Assembly (NCBI RefSeq): GCF_000374445.1
Contig: NZ_KB894413.1
Coordinates: 62,001 to 126,000, forward strand
From: Actinokineospora enzanensis DSM 44649
GTDB taxonomy: Bacteria; Actinomycetota; Actinomycetes; Mycobacteriales; Pseudonocardiaceae
Length of the DNA: 64,000 nt
Reading direction: 5' to 3'
Each line of letters begins with the position of its first letter. Within the stretch, counting starts at the first letter, position 1. Below the pieces are notes generated by a model. That model did not search any database, had not been told where the DNA came from, and worked only from the letters and a program-made list of their open reading frames with translations. Below are positions 48,852-57,322 of this stretch, one piece after another. The position numbers were made by a program, and so were the translations under genes.

Positions 48852-49925
48852 TCAGGACGGGTCGGTGACGCGGGTCATGAAGTACACCGCCCCCGTCCGC
48901 TGGTGTCGGACCAGGAGCAGGAACGGGCGGTCGACGTGGATCTCGGCGACGGTCGGGGTCAGGGAGACGAGCTCGAAGACGACGGCGGTGGCCGCGGCGC
49001 CCTCGAAGCCCTCCTCGTCGACGCGGAGGACGGATTCGTGGTGGATCGAGTCCGCGCGGAGGCGAACTCCCCGGGCGATGCCGGTGAGGTCGGCCTGGTC
49101 GCCGAACACCGTGTGGACGCCCAGGGCGGTCAGTGGGGCGGTGAGTTCGGCGTGGGTGGTGAGGGCGAGCCGGGGCAGGTGCAGGGCTATCCGGGCGCGG
49201 TGTGGTGCCGCCAGCAGGGTTGTCAGGGACTCCGCGGTGAGGCCGGGTTCGGCCGTGGCCAGGTCGTCGTCGGGGAACAGGATGACCGCCTCGGTGCCGC
49301 CCGCGGCGGGGAGGGCGACGACCTGCCAGCCGTCCTGTGCGGCGTAGCGGGCGTTGCCCTCGAAGGACATGGTGGGCACCTCGACCGGGCCGGTGGGCGT
49401 GGTGAACACCCGTGGTTCGGTCGCGTCCTGGGCGAACCGCGTCAGCCAGGCGCATTTCAGGTAGAGCGCGCTGACCATTGTGGACGCTGTGTCCGGGGTG
49501 ATCGACCCCGGTGGCAGCAGGTCCTCGATCAGGCCGCGGGTGGTCTCCGCGACGTCGGTGTTGATCTCCGCGCGGGCTTTCTCGCGGTCGGCGTGGAACG
49601 GGGCGGTGCGCACCGCGCCGCCCTGGCCGTCGACCAGGGCGCGGACGAAGTCGTCGGCGAGGTCGACCGAGGCGTCGGCCCACAGCGTGTTCGCGACCGC
49701 CAGTACCGATTGTTCGTCGTCCGGCGACGCGACCAGGCCGCTCGCCGCCAGCAGGTGCGCCACCTCGTCGGGATCACCGACGAGCGCGACGAGCTCGTCC
49801 CGGGTTCGGCCGCGCGCGCCCCTGGCGAGGAGGCCCAGCGCGCCCGCCACCGAGAAAGGTGACCAGCACACCTGCCCCGGCGCGAGCACGCGATGCAGGG
49901 CAAGGGTGAAATCCAGGTGCGACAC
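48852..49925 (-). CDS. serpin-family serine protease inhibitor
   Basis: 357 residues from GTG 49925, six bases after GGGAGG. Serpin landmarks: 'CWSPFSVAGALGLLARGARGRTRDEL', 'ANTLWAD', 'TMVSALYLKCAWLTRF', hinge 'VDEEGFEGAAATAV' (residues 302-315) and 'DRPFLLLVRHQRTGAVYFMTRV'. Counting from hinge Gly306 (P15), the scissile bond would be Val320-Ser321, suggesting elastase-like targets. P14 is Phe instead of a small residue, unusual for an inhibitor. No signal peptide, so probably cytoplasmic. Serpins are uncommon in bacteria. Confidence 0.92.
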   Translation of the reverse strand: MSHLDFTLALHRVLAPGQVCWSPFSVAGALGLLARGARGRTRDELVALVGDPDEVAHLLAASGLVASPDDEQSVLAVANTLWADASVDLADDFVRALVDGQGGAVRTAPFHADREKARAEINTDVAETTRGLIEDLLPPGSITPDTASTMVSALYLKCAWLTRFAQDATEPRVFTTPTGPVEVPTMSFEGNARYAAQDGWQVVALPAAGGTEAVILFPDDDLATAEPGLTAESLTTLLAAPHRARIALHLPRLALTTHAELTAPLTALGVHTVFGDQADLTGIARGVRLRADSIHHESVLRVDEEGFEGAAATAVVFELVSLTPTVAEIHVDRPFLLLVRHQRTGAVYFMTRVTDPS

Positions 49926-49992
49926 GGCGGACCTCCCGACTGGCACGGCGTTCTCGTTCACGGTCGTCGACCGCGACGCCGAGTCTGCCGGC

Positions 49993-51282
49993 TCAGCCGC
50001 CCGAGCTCCGGAAGTCGTCCACAAGGCCTTGACACCAACCGACGGCCTGTGCGTCGGTCAGCGAGGCGACCTGGTCGACGACCACCCGCAGCCGCCCGGC
50101 GTCGTCGGTCGCCGCCTGCCAGGCGGGCTGGAACGCCGGTTCCAGCGCCGTCGGGGCCCGCTCGACCAGCACCTCGACCAGGGCGGTGACGACCTCGCGC
50201 TGCCTGGCCTGCAACGCCAGCCGGTCGGCGTCGCTCAACACGTAGTGCACCGCCATCGCCTTGAGCAGCGCGACCTCGGCGGCGACCCGGTCGGGCACCA
50301 CGAGGTCGGCGGCGTAGCGGGTCAACGGGCCGGGGCCGTGCGCGGCGCGCGTGCCCGCCACCGGCGCACCCGCGAACCGGCCGACCAGCTCACTGGTGAG
50401 ACGCTTCAGCGCGACCTGCGCGCCCAGCGAGCCGTCGTACTCGCGCGTGACCAGGTCTGCCAGCACCGGCAGGTCCAGCAGGCCGTGAGCGGCTTCCTCG
50501 ATCGCGGACAGCGGCTGGCTGGAGAAGAGCTTCGCGGCCAGACCGGCCACTACGGCCCGCTCGGCCGGATCAGCGAGCGCGGCCAGGGAGATCCGGCCCG
50601 AGCGGACCCCGTCCTCGACGTCGTGCACGGAGTAGGCCACGTCGTCGGCCCAGTCCATCACCTGGGCCTCGATGCACCGACGGTCACCGGGAGCGTTCTC
50701 GCGTAACCACTCGAACACGGGGAGGTCGTCTTCGTAGACGCCGAACTTGACCATGCCCGCGCGTCTCGCCCAGGGGTACTTGGTGGCCGCGTCGAGTGCG
50801 GCGCGGGTCAGGTTCAGTCCGTGCTCGGTGCCGTCCTCGCCAAGGACCTTCGGTTCGAGCCTGGTCAGGATCCGCAGTGTCTGCGCGTTGCCCTCGAAGC
50901 CGCCGCACGGCTGGGCGACCAGGTCGAGCGCGGTTTCGCCGTTGTGCCCGAACGGCGGGTGGCCGATGTCGTGCGCGAGGCCCGCGGTGTCCACCAGATC
51001 GGGATCACAACCGAGCTCGTCCGCGATACCGCGCCCGATCTGGGCGACCTCCAGCGAGTGCGTCAGCCGGGTCCGCGGGATGCCGTGCACCTCCGAACCC
51101 TCGTTCGGGCCGACGACCTGGGTCTTGCCCGCGAGCCTGCGCAGCGCGGCGGAGTGCAGCACTCGCGCGCGGTCGCGGTCGAACGGGCTGCGCGCGTCCG
51201 GCCGCGCGCCCGCCAACCCGGCGCTCTTGGGCGGCTCCGGGTGCAGGCGTGCTTCGTCGTGTTCGGTGTAACCAGGTCGCAC
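49993..51282 (-). CDS. dgt: deoxyguanosinetriphosphate triphosphohydrolase-like protein
   Basis: 429 residues from GTG 51282. HD-domain dNTPase: 'SAALRRLAGKTQVV', 'RTRLTHSLEVAQIGRGIA', metal site 'AGLAHDIGHPPFGHNGE', 'DWADDVAYSVHDVEDG'. It hydrolyses dNTPs to nucleosides and triphosphate, helping to balance the pool. In mycobacteria the same gene is close to dnaG, as here. Confidence 0.93.
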   Translation of the reverse strand: MRPGYTEHDEARLHPEPPKSAGLAGARPDARSPFDRDRARVLHSAALRRLAGKTQVVGPNEGSEVHGIPRTRLTHSLEVAQIGRGIADELGCDPDLVDTAGLAHDIGHPPFGHNGETALDLVAQPCGGFEGNAQTLRILTRLEPKVLGEDGTEHGLNLTRAALDAATKYPWARRAGMVKFGVYEDDLPVFEWLRENAPGDRRCIEAQVMDWADDVAYSVHDVEDGVRSGRISLAALADPAERAVVAGLAAKLFSSQPLSAIEEAAHGLLDLPVLADLVTREYDGSLGAQVALKRLTSELVGRFAGAPVAGTRAAHGPGPLTRYAADLVVPDRVAAEVALLKAMAVHYVLSDADRLALQARQREVVTALVEVLVERAPTALEPAFQPAWQAATDDAGRLRVVVDQVASLTDAQAVGWCQGLVDDFRSSGG

Positions 51283-51300
51283 ACCCGGACTGTACGTGGG

Positions 51301-51957
51301 TTAGCCGACTTCCTCGTCGATCGCGATGCCGTCGGCGGAGGCGTTGGTGGACCGGTAGTAGAGCAGCGCCGCGGTCTCCCGGAGGATGTACTTGGCCTGG
51401 GTCTCGCGGGTCTGCACGATCGGGCCCGTGTGTGTGGGCGACGTCCACGCGTCCAGGCCCGCGTCCTTCGCCATCGTGCGCGCGCGCAACGAGTGCCACG
51501 GGTCGCTCACGATGACCGCCGTCTCCCAGCCGCGGTCTTTGACCTCGGTGGCCACGGCCTTCAACGTGCCCAGGGTGTCGTTGCCCTCGCCGACGCCGAT
51601 CACCCGGTCGGCCGGGACGCCGCGGTCGATGAGCCACTTCCGGCCCGCCTCGGCCTCGGTGTACTTGTCGCCCGCGCGACGGCCGCCGCCGGTGACCACG
51701 TAGTCGGCCACGTGCTGGTCGTAGAGGGCCTTCGCCTGCCGCAGCCGCGCCTCCAGCACCTTCGACGGCTTGCCCGCGTACTGCGCGGCGCCGAGCACCA
51801 CCACGACGTCGGCGTGGTCGCGGTCGTCGACGCGGGCCACCTGCCAGACCCGGAACGCGGTGCCGCCGACCACCAGGACGCCCATGAGCACGATGCCGAC
51901 CAGCAGCCTGCGCAGGAACCGGCGCAACGGGCGGGGGTGGGGAGGCACGCTCCGCAT
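51301..51957 (-). CDS. YdcF/DUF218 family membrane protein
   Basis: 218 residues from ATG 51957. One N-terminal span ('FLRRLLVGIVLMGVLVVGGTAF'), then the DUF218 domain: 'ADVVVVLGAAQYAGKPSKVLEARLRQA', 'DYVVTGGGRRAGDKYTEAEAG', 'VIGVGEGNDTLGTL', 'IVSDPWHSLRARTMAKDAGL'. SanA/ElyC relatives act in cell-envelope barrier function. Eighteen bases separate it from dgt, so they are probably cotranscribed. Confidence 0.85.
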   Translation of the reverse strand: MRSVPPHPRPLRRFLRRLLVGIVLMGVLVVGGTAFRVWQVARVDDRDHADVVVVLGAAQYAGKPSKVLEARLRQAKALYDQHVADYVVTGGGRRAGDKYTEAEAGRKWLIDRGVPADRVIGVGEGNDTLGTLKAVATEVKDRGWETAVIVSDPWHSLRARTMAKDAGLDAWTSPTHTGPIVQTRETQAKYILRETAALLYYRSTNASADGIAIDEEVG

Positions 51958-52121
51958 CCTTCCAGAGGGGTGTCGCGGGAACTCGGCACGGTACGCGATT
52001 CACGGCCGCGGCGGGAAACCCGGGCCGGGTTGTCCACAGGCGCCCCGGCGTGTCGCCGATTCATCCACAGCCCCGGCCCGAGGACTGCCCACCGCGTCCG
52101 ATCCGGGGTTACCTCGAACCC

Positions 52122-53015
52122 ATGCGAACCAACCACCTGATCACCCGCCCCGACAGCAATATCGACATCGACACCGAGCTTCGGCCTGCCCGCCCCGGCG
52201 CGCTCCCGTCGCCGACGCCCGCCACCGACCCGGTGCCCCTGCCCGACCGGCCCGCCGCCCGCGAGCGGAGACTGCGCGCCGCGCTCGACCTCGCCCCGAC
52301 CGACGCGGTGGTCACGGGCCGGGAAGCCATGTGGCTCAACGGGATCCCGATCCGACCGCGGGGCGCGATCCACCTGGTCGCGCCAAGCCGCGAACCGGGT
52401 CGGGCGGACGGCTCGGTCGTGGTCGAGCGCACCGACCGGATGCCGGACCCCCGCTGGCGCCGGGGTTTCCCGACGGCCCCCCTCCCCCGCGCGACGGTCG
52501 ACGCCTGCCGCCGCGGCTTCACCATCGCCGAGGTCCGGGCCGTGGCGCGGGAGGCGGTGGAGCGGGGTGGGGCGACCATCGGGGAGCTGCACGCGGAACT
52601 GGTGCACAGCCCGGGATACGGCACCACCCTGCTGCGGCGCGCGCTGGCCGAGATCGACCGCGGGGTGCGCTCGATCGCGGCCCGGCGGGTGACCGGGGTG
52701 GTGGACCTGGCCGAGCTGCCACCCCCGAACTGGACCGCCCGACTGAGCACACCGGACGACGTCCACCTGGCGATCGTGGACGCGTGGTGGGACGACGTGG
52801 GTCTCGCCTGGGACGCGGACCTGCACCGGGCCTGGACACCGGACAGCCTGCCCCGCGCGTTCGCCCGCGTGACCCGGCTGCGGGCAGCGGGGATCGTTGC
52901 GGTGCGGACCGATGCCGAACGGATGCGGGTGGACCCGGCGGGGGTGGCGCGGGAACTCCGGGCCGCCTATGGCGAAGCGGCCGGGCGGCCGAAGCCGGAG
53001 GTGATCATGTCCTGA
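52122..53015 (+). CDS. AbiEi/DUF559-like conserved hypothetical protein
   Basis: 297 residues from ATG 52122; TACCTC lies six bases upstream, a leaderless arrangement. The middle contains 'AVVTGREAMWLNGI', 'IHLVAPSREPGRADGSVVVERTDRM' and 'PLPRATVDACRRGFTIAEVRAVAREAVERGGATIGEL', the pattern of actinobacterial proteins labelled AbiEi-like antitoxin or DUF559. No toxin gene is adjacent. A role in defence is not shown. Confidence 0.55.
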   Translation: MRTNHLITRPDSNIDIDTELRPARPGALPSPTPATDPVPLPDRPAARERRLRAALDLAPTDAVVTGREAMWLNGIPIRPRGAIHLVAPSREPGRADGSVVVERTDRMPDPRWRRGFPTAPLPRATVDACRRGFTIAEVRAVAREAVERGGATIGELHAELVHSPGYGTTLLRRALAEIDRGVRSIAARRVTGVVDLAELPPPNWTARLSTPDDVHLAIVDAWWDDVGLAWDADLHRAWTPDSLPRAFARVTRLRAAGIVAVRTDAERMRVDPAGVARELRAAYGEAAGRPKPEVIMS

Positions 53016-53214
53016 TCGGACCGAGGGAGCCGACGACGCCGGACACCCCGCGTTTCGGCGACGCCGCCGGACTCGTCGCGGACGGGTCGAGACTCGGGCG
53101 CCGTCCTGGGCCGCGCCACCTGGCCCGACATCCACTGCCAACGCAAGCGGCAGAGCCGGTGATGGTCAAGCCACTGGCTCGACATCCCTGTCCGGGCAGC
53201 GGGCGAGGCCGGGT

Positions 53215-53246
53215 CGGTGGTGGTCGCGGTGGGGCGACCACCACCG
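53215..53246 (-). terminator. hairpin terminator of glyS
   Basis: A perfect 13-bp stem (53215-53227 and 53234-53246) with a 6-nt loop, six bases after the glyS stop. The preceding 53016-53214 between the convergent genes hold no gene. Confidence 0.7.
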
Positions 53247-53252
53247 GGTGGG

Positions 53253-54638
53253 TCAGCAGCCGATGAGCTGGGCGGCGAGGTAGGACTCCAGGCGGTCCAG
53301 GGAGACGCGTTCCTGGGACATGGTGTCGCGTTCGCGGACGGTGACGGCGTGGTCGTTGAGGGTGTCGAAGTCGACCGTGACGCAGAACGGGGTGCCGATC
53401 TCGTCCTGCCTGCGGTAGCGGCGGCCGATGGCGCCCGCGTCGTCGAAGTCGACGTTCCAGTGTTTGCGGAGGGTGGCGGCGACGTCGCGGGCCTTCGGGG
53501 AGAGGTCGGCGTTGCGGGACAGTGGCAGCACGGCGGCCTTGACCGGGGCGAGCCTGCGGTCCAGGCGGAGCACGACGCGCTTGTCGACGCCGCCCTTGGC
53601 GTTCGGGGCCTCGTCCTCGACGTAGGCGTCCAGCAGGAAGGCCATCATCGGGCGGCCGACGCCCGCGGCAGGCTCGATCACGAAGGGGCGGTAGCGGGAG
53701 TTGGTGGCCTGGTCGAAGTACGACAGGTCGACGCCGGAGTGGTTCGAGTGCGTGGTCAGGTCGAAGTCGGTGCGGTTGGCGATGCCTTCCAGCTCGCCCC
53801 ATTCCTGGCCGCCGAAGCGGAAGCGGTACTCGATGTCCACCGTGCGCTTCGAGTAGTGCGACAGCTTCTCGCGCGGGTGCTCGTAGACGCGCAGGTTGTC
53901 CTTGGCGATACCGAGGTCGGTGTACCAGCGGGTGCGCTCGTCGATCCAGTACTGGTGCCACTCGTCGTCGGTGCCCGGTTCGACGAAGAACTCCATCTCC
54001 ATCTGCTCGAACTCGCGGGTGCGGAAGATGAAGTTGCCCGGCGTGATCTCGTTGCGGAACGACTTGCCGATCTGGCCGATGCCGAACGGCGGCTTGCGGC
54101 GCGCGGTCGTCTGCACGTTGAGGAAGTTGACGAAGATGCCCTGCGCGGTCTCCGGGCGCAGGTAGTGCAGGCCCTCGTCGGTCTCCACCGGGCCAAGGTG
54201 GGTCTTGAGCATCATGTTGAACTCGCGCGGCTCGGTGTACTGGCCGCGGGTGCCGCAGTTCGGGCACGGCACGTCCGACACGTCGTTCTCCGCGACCTCC
54301 TTGCCGGTGCGCGCCGCGTACTCCTCGGACAGCTGGTCCGCGCGGAACCGCTTGTGGCACGAGGTGCACTCGACCAGCGGGTCGTGGAAGGCGTTGACGT
54401 GCCCGGAGGCCACCCACACCTGCCGGGGCAGCAGCACCGACGAGTCCAGGCCCACCACGTCGTCGCGGCCCTGCACCATGGTCTTCCACCAGGCGCGCTT
54501 GATGTTGTCCTTCAGCTCCACGCCGAGCGGGCCGTAGTCCCACGCCGACCGGGTGCCACCGTAGATCTCCCCGCACGGGTAGACGAAGCCGCGGCGCTTG
54601 CAGAGGCTGACGACGGTATCGATCCGGTCGGCTGGCAC
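53253..54638 (-). CDS. glyS: glycyl-tRNA synthetase (dimeric type)
   Basis: 461 residues from GTG 54638, shortly after GGAGGG. Class II core: '[25 protein letters not shown]', a zinc-ribbon-like insert with 'CTSCHKRF' and 'CPNCG', motif 2 '[25 protein letters not shown]', motif 3 '[16 protein letters not shown]', and the C-terminal anticodon-binding domain. It charges tRNA-Gly. In mycobacteria it likewise stands beside the smtB-zur pair. Confidence 0.96.
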   Translation of the reverse strand: MPADRIDTVVSLCKRRGFVYPCGEIYGGTRSAWDYGPLGVELKDNIKRAWWKTMVQGRDDVVGLDSSVLLPRQVWVASGHVNAFHDPLVECTSCHKRFRADQLSEEYAARTGKEVAENDVSDVPCPNCGTRGQYTEPREFNMMLKTHLGPVETDEGLHYLRPETAQGIFVNFLNVQTTARRKPPFGIGQIGKSFRNEITPGNFIFRTREFEQMEMEFFVEPGTDDEWHQYWIDERTRWYTDLGIAKDNLRVYEHPREKLSHYSKRTVDIEYRFRFGGQEWGELEGIANRTDFDLTTHSNHSGVDLSYFDQATNSRYRPFVIEPAAGVGRPMMAFLLDAYVEDEAPNAKGGVDKRVVLRLDRRLAPVKAAVLPLSRNADLSPKARDVAATLRKHWNVDFDDAGAIGRRYRRQDEIGTPFCVTVDFDTLNDHAVTVRERDTMSQERVSLDRLESYLAAQLIGC

Positions 54639-54738
54639 TGACCCTCCATGAGAGGAACAACGAGAGAGGCGGGACAGCCAAGGGTAGTCCGCGCCCCGCC
54701 CTGCTCCGTCCGGGGGACACCCACGCCGGACCCGCCGG

Positions 54739-55113
54739 TCAGCGCGCGGTCGTGGGCCCCGCGGCCTCGCCGAGGCGGACCGTGTCCGCGTCCGCGGCGA
54801 GCAGGCTGGCATGCCGCCGGACACCGTCCGGGCCCGCCTCGACAACCACCTCGTATGCCGCCGGTTCGGTCGTGTCCGCCTCCGCGAGCAACGGGATCAC
54901 CAGGGTTCTTACGTCGAAGGGGGACAGCGACTTTCGGTACGCGGCGACGGAGGCGAACTCGACGGTGAGCACCCAGGCGGTGGCGGACTCGGTGGACCGG
55001 ACCAACAGCCCGCGCAGGCAGCCGGGCTGTGCCAGCAACAGCTCCAGGGCCCGGTGGGCCCGGTCGGCGAACGGCCCAGGGTCGGTGACGGTGAACCTGG
55101 CGATCAGCAGCAC
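54739..55113 (-). CDS. antibiotic-biosynthesis-monooxygenase-like (dimeric alpha-beta barrel) protein
   Basis: 124 residues from GTG 55113, seven bases after GGAAGG. ABM/ferredoxin-like fold: '[41 protein letters not shown]', '[22 protein letters not shown]'. It is common near glyS in actinomycetes. No catalytic assignment is possible. Confidence 0.72.
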   Translation of the reverse strand: MLLIARFTVTDPGPFADRAHRALELLLAQPGCLRGLLVRSTESATAWVLTVEFASVAAYRKSLSPFDVRTLVIPLLAEADTTEPAAYEVVVEAGPDGVRRHASLLAADADTVRLGEAAGPTTAR

Positions 55114-55220
55114 GCGGCGGCCTTCCTGGCGGCGGGGCACGGGCGGGCCCGCACGGGACAGTGCGAGGATGCGGCACGGTAACCCCTTGTCGGCAGCCCC
55201 ATCGAGATCGGGAGGCACCC

Positions 55221-55493
55221 GTGCGGCGGACGCGCTCGCTCAGGACACCGTTGCTTCAGGGGCGGGGACCGCTGTCCAAGGTCCCGCCGGTGCTGGTGTT
55301 CGTCCTGGTCATCGGCCTGTTCGTGGCGGGTGTGCTGATCCGCGGGCCGATCGGCGCCGCCCTGCTGGGCCTGTTGGCGCTGGCCGTCGTCGGACTGCTG
55401 GTGGCGACCTGGTCGGTGCTGGCACCCGCCCAGCGCGCGGGTCGGGTGCTGATTCTCGGGGTGCTGGTGGCGATCGCGGTCTCCGTGCTGTGA
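55221..55493 (+). CDS. small three-helix membrane protein (DUF6703-like)
   Basis: 90 residues from GTG 55221, with GGAGG five bases upstream. A basic N-terminus is followed by three membrane spans: 'PPVLVFVLVIGLFVAGVLI', 'ALLGLLALAVVGLLVATWSVL' and 'GRVLILGVLVAIAVSVL'. Conserved among actinomycetes, function unknown. Divergent from the ABM-like gene. Confidence 0.72.
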   Translation: MRRTRSLRTPLLQGRGPLSKVPPVLVFVLVIGLFVAGVLIRGPIGAALLGLLALAVVGLLVATWSVLAPAQRAGRVLILGVLVAIAVSVL

Positions 55494-55606
55494 ACGCGTG
55501 CGGTGCCGTGCCCGCGACAGGCCCCCGTGAACTGGGAACGCAGCCTAAGATGAACACGGTAACCATCACCCTGCGGGCCGTCCGCCGCCGGGACCAGGAG
55601 AGGACG

Positions 55607-56068
55607 ATGTCGACCGTGACCTCGGGAGCCGCGTCGCACGGGCTGCGGGCAGCCGCCGAGCAGCACGATCATTCGCCCACCCACCCACCCGGAAATTCAC
55701 CGGGACACCCGGACCACGCGCCCGACCATTCACTGGACCACTCACCGGACCGGCCCGCGCTCGCGACCGGGCACCGCCGGTCCTCGGCCACCCTGACCGC
55801 CGCGGGCGATCTGCTGCGCGCGCTCGCCGCGCCGGTGCGCATCGCCATCGTGCTGGAGCTGCGGGTCGCCGACCGCTGCGTGCACGAGCTGGTCGAGGCG
55901 CTGGGCGTGGCGCAGCCGCTGATCAGCCAGCACCTGCGGGTACTCAAGTCCGCGGGTGTGGTCTATGGGGAGCGCCACGGGCGCGAGGTGGTCTACCGCC
56001 TTGTGGATGAGCATTTGTCGCATATCGTCGTGGACGCAGTTGCCCACGTTGAGGAAGGCGACCGGTGA
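55607..56068 (+). CDS. ArsR/SmtB-family metal-responsive repressor
   Basis: 153 residues from ATG 55607 after AGGAGAGG. A His/Asp/Pro-rich N-terminal tail (seven His between residues 20 and 50) precedes the winged helix 'LLRALAAPVRIAIVLELRVADRCVHELVEALGVAQPLISQHLRVLKSAGVV' and a C-terminal helix 'DEHLSHIVVDAVAHVEEGD' carrying the alpha5-type Asp/His ligands of zinc sensors. Adjacent zur and glyS match the M. tuberculosis Rv2358-zur locus, so zinc control is likely. Probable -10 TAAGAT at 55546-55551. Overlaps zur by 4 bp. Confidence 0.88.
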   Translation: MSTVTSGAASHGLRAAAEQHDHSPTHPPGNSPGHPDHAPDHSLDHSPDRPALATGHRRSSATLTAAGDLLRALAAPVRIAIVLELRVADRCVHELVEALGVAQPLISQHLRVLKSAGVVYGERHGREVVYRLVDEHLSHIVVDAVAHVEEGDR

Positions 56069-56475
56069 CGACGGACCGAACCTCGGCGACCGTACCCGGC
56101 AGGCGCTCCACGCGTCAGCGCACGGCCGTCGCACAACTGCTCGACCAGCTCGACGACTTCCGCTCCGCCCAGGAGCTGCACGAGGAGCTGCGCAAGCGCG
56201 GCGAGGGCATCGGGTTGACCACGGTGTACCGGACGCTGCAGTCGCTGGCCGACGCGGGCCAGATCGACGTGCTGCGCACCGATTCCGGCGAGGCGATCTA
56301 CCGCCGCTGCTCCAGCCACCACCATCACCACCTGGTGTGCCGCACCTGCGGCCACACCGTGGAGGTGGAGGGGCCCGCGGTGGAGCGCTGGGCGGACAAG
56401 GTGGCCGCGGAGAATGGCTTCTCCCAGATCAGCCATACCGTGGAGATCTTCGGCACGTGCGCGAGTTGCGGTTAG
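56065..56475 (+). CDS. zur: Fur-family zinc uptake regulator
   Basis: 136 residues from GTG 56065, within the stop of the ArsR-type gene. DNA-binding helix 'STRQRTAVAQLLDQLDDFRSAQELHEELRKRGEGIGLTTVYRTLQSLADAGQI', regulatory site 'YRRCSSHHHHHLVCRTCGHTVEVEG' and structural 'GTCASCG' cysteines. With zinc bound it represses zinc-uptake genes. Confidence 0.92.
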   Translation: MTTDRTSATVPGRRSTRQRTAVAQLLDQLDDFRSAQELHEELRKRGEGIGLTTVYRTLQSLADAGQIDVLRTDSGEAIYRRCSSHHHHHLVCRTCGHTVEVEGPAVERWADKVAAENGFSQISHTVEIFGTCASCG

Positions 56476-56531
56476 CCAACGCCTCGATCTCCGCGACGGT
56501 TCCCGTGACGACCTGGTGAGGGTCGGCTGCC

Positions 56532-56581
56532 AGGCCGGGAACGATGCCGGGTGGGGATGTGGGGGTGGGTGGTGGGAGAAA
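56532..56581 (+). repeat. dispersed 50-bp repeat, copy 2 (G-quadruplex-like)
   Basis: Inverted counterpart of 2766-2815 (about 45 of 50 identical). The plus strand has G-runs GGG-T-GGGG-ATGT-GGGGG-T-GGG-TGGT-GGG. It lies in the gap between the converging zur and permease-subunit genes, where it could stop transcription. Confidence 0.7.
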
Positions 56582-56587
56582 TCGAAC

Positions 56588-57322
56588 TCAGTGCTCATAG
56601 GGGTCTTCTGGTTGGTGGATCTTGGTCAGCTCGGTCGCGGACAGCGTGGGGACGTAGTCGTCGTCCTCGGTGGCCGAGCCGGGCCGCAGCGTGCCGGTGA
56701 CGTTCAGCCAGGTGTCGTTCTGGTAGCCGGTGGTCCTGGGTCCGTCGAGCCTGACCCGCACCGGCAAGGCGTCGGCGGCGCAGCAGGTGATCGAGAGCCG
56801 GGCCAGGTAGGTGTTCTGCCCGTCCACGACCACGAACCCGGTCAGCCGGACCCGGCGGTTGTCCAGGGAGTTGCCGGAGTCCCAGGCCGCGCGGGCGGCG
56901 AAGTCGCTCAGCTTGACCGGCAACGGATCCCCCGCGGGCAACGGGGAGAACAGCATCCGGTCGTCGGCCCCGGAGGACAGCGTGGTGGCGGCCCGGTTGC
57001 TGGCGTCCGCGCGCACCGAGTCCGCGCCCAGGGCGGGCGGGGCGATCAGGAAGATCGTCAGCACCGGCAGGATCAACAGCCACGCACTGCGCGCGGAATG
57101 GTCGTGCCCTTCGTGGTCGCCGTCGTCATGCTCGTGCGGCGCGCGGGCGAACAGCTCGCGGGCGATGGAGATCCCGGCGAGCAGCACCATGACCAGGCCG
57201 CCGCCGATCAGCCAGTACCGGTGCGACGGCTTGACGTACTGCAGATAGGTCCCGTTGAGGCTGATCTTCAGCAGCGCGCCGCCGACCAGTACCAGCAGGA
57301 TGTTCTGGGTCTCCCGCCTCAT
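56588..57322 (-). CDS. TIGR03943/YcgQ-like membrane protein
   Basis: 244 residues from ATG 57322, overlapping the stop of the permease gene. Two to three N-terminal spans with a His/Asp-rich loop ('HEHDDGDHEGHDHS', about residues 63-76), then a soluble domain with 'RRVRLTGFVVVDGQNTYLARLSITCCAADALPVRVRL', including the conserved CC. This family always pairs with a DUF318 permease. The metal-binding loop and the adjacent zinc regulators suggest zinc or cobalt handling; the substrate is inferred. Confidence 0.82.
   Translation of the reverse strand: MRRETQNILLVLVGGALLKISLNGTYLQYVKPSHRYWLIGGGLVMVLLAGISIARELFARAPHEHDDGDHEGHDHSARSAWLLILPVLTIFLIAPPALGADSVRADASNRAATTLSSGADDRMLFSPLPAGDPLPVKLSDFAARAAWDSGNSLDNRRVRLTGFVVVDGQNTYLARLSITCCAADALPVRVRLDGPRTTGYQNDTWLNVTGTLRPGSATEDDDYVPTLSATELTKIHQPEDPYEH

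Noticed and set aside
52050-52121. Longer N-terminus for the AbiEi-like gene
   Set aside because: The leaderless -10 box and ATG at 52122 fit better; the upstream codons show no coding bias.
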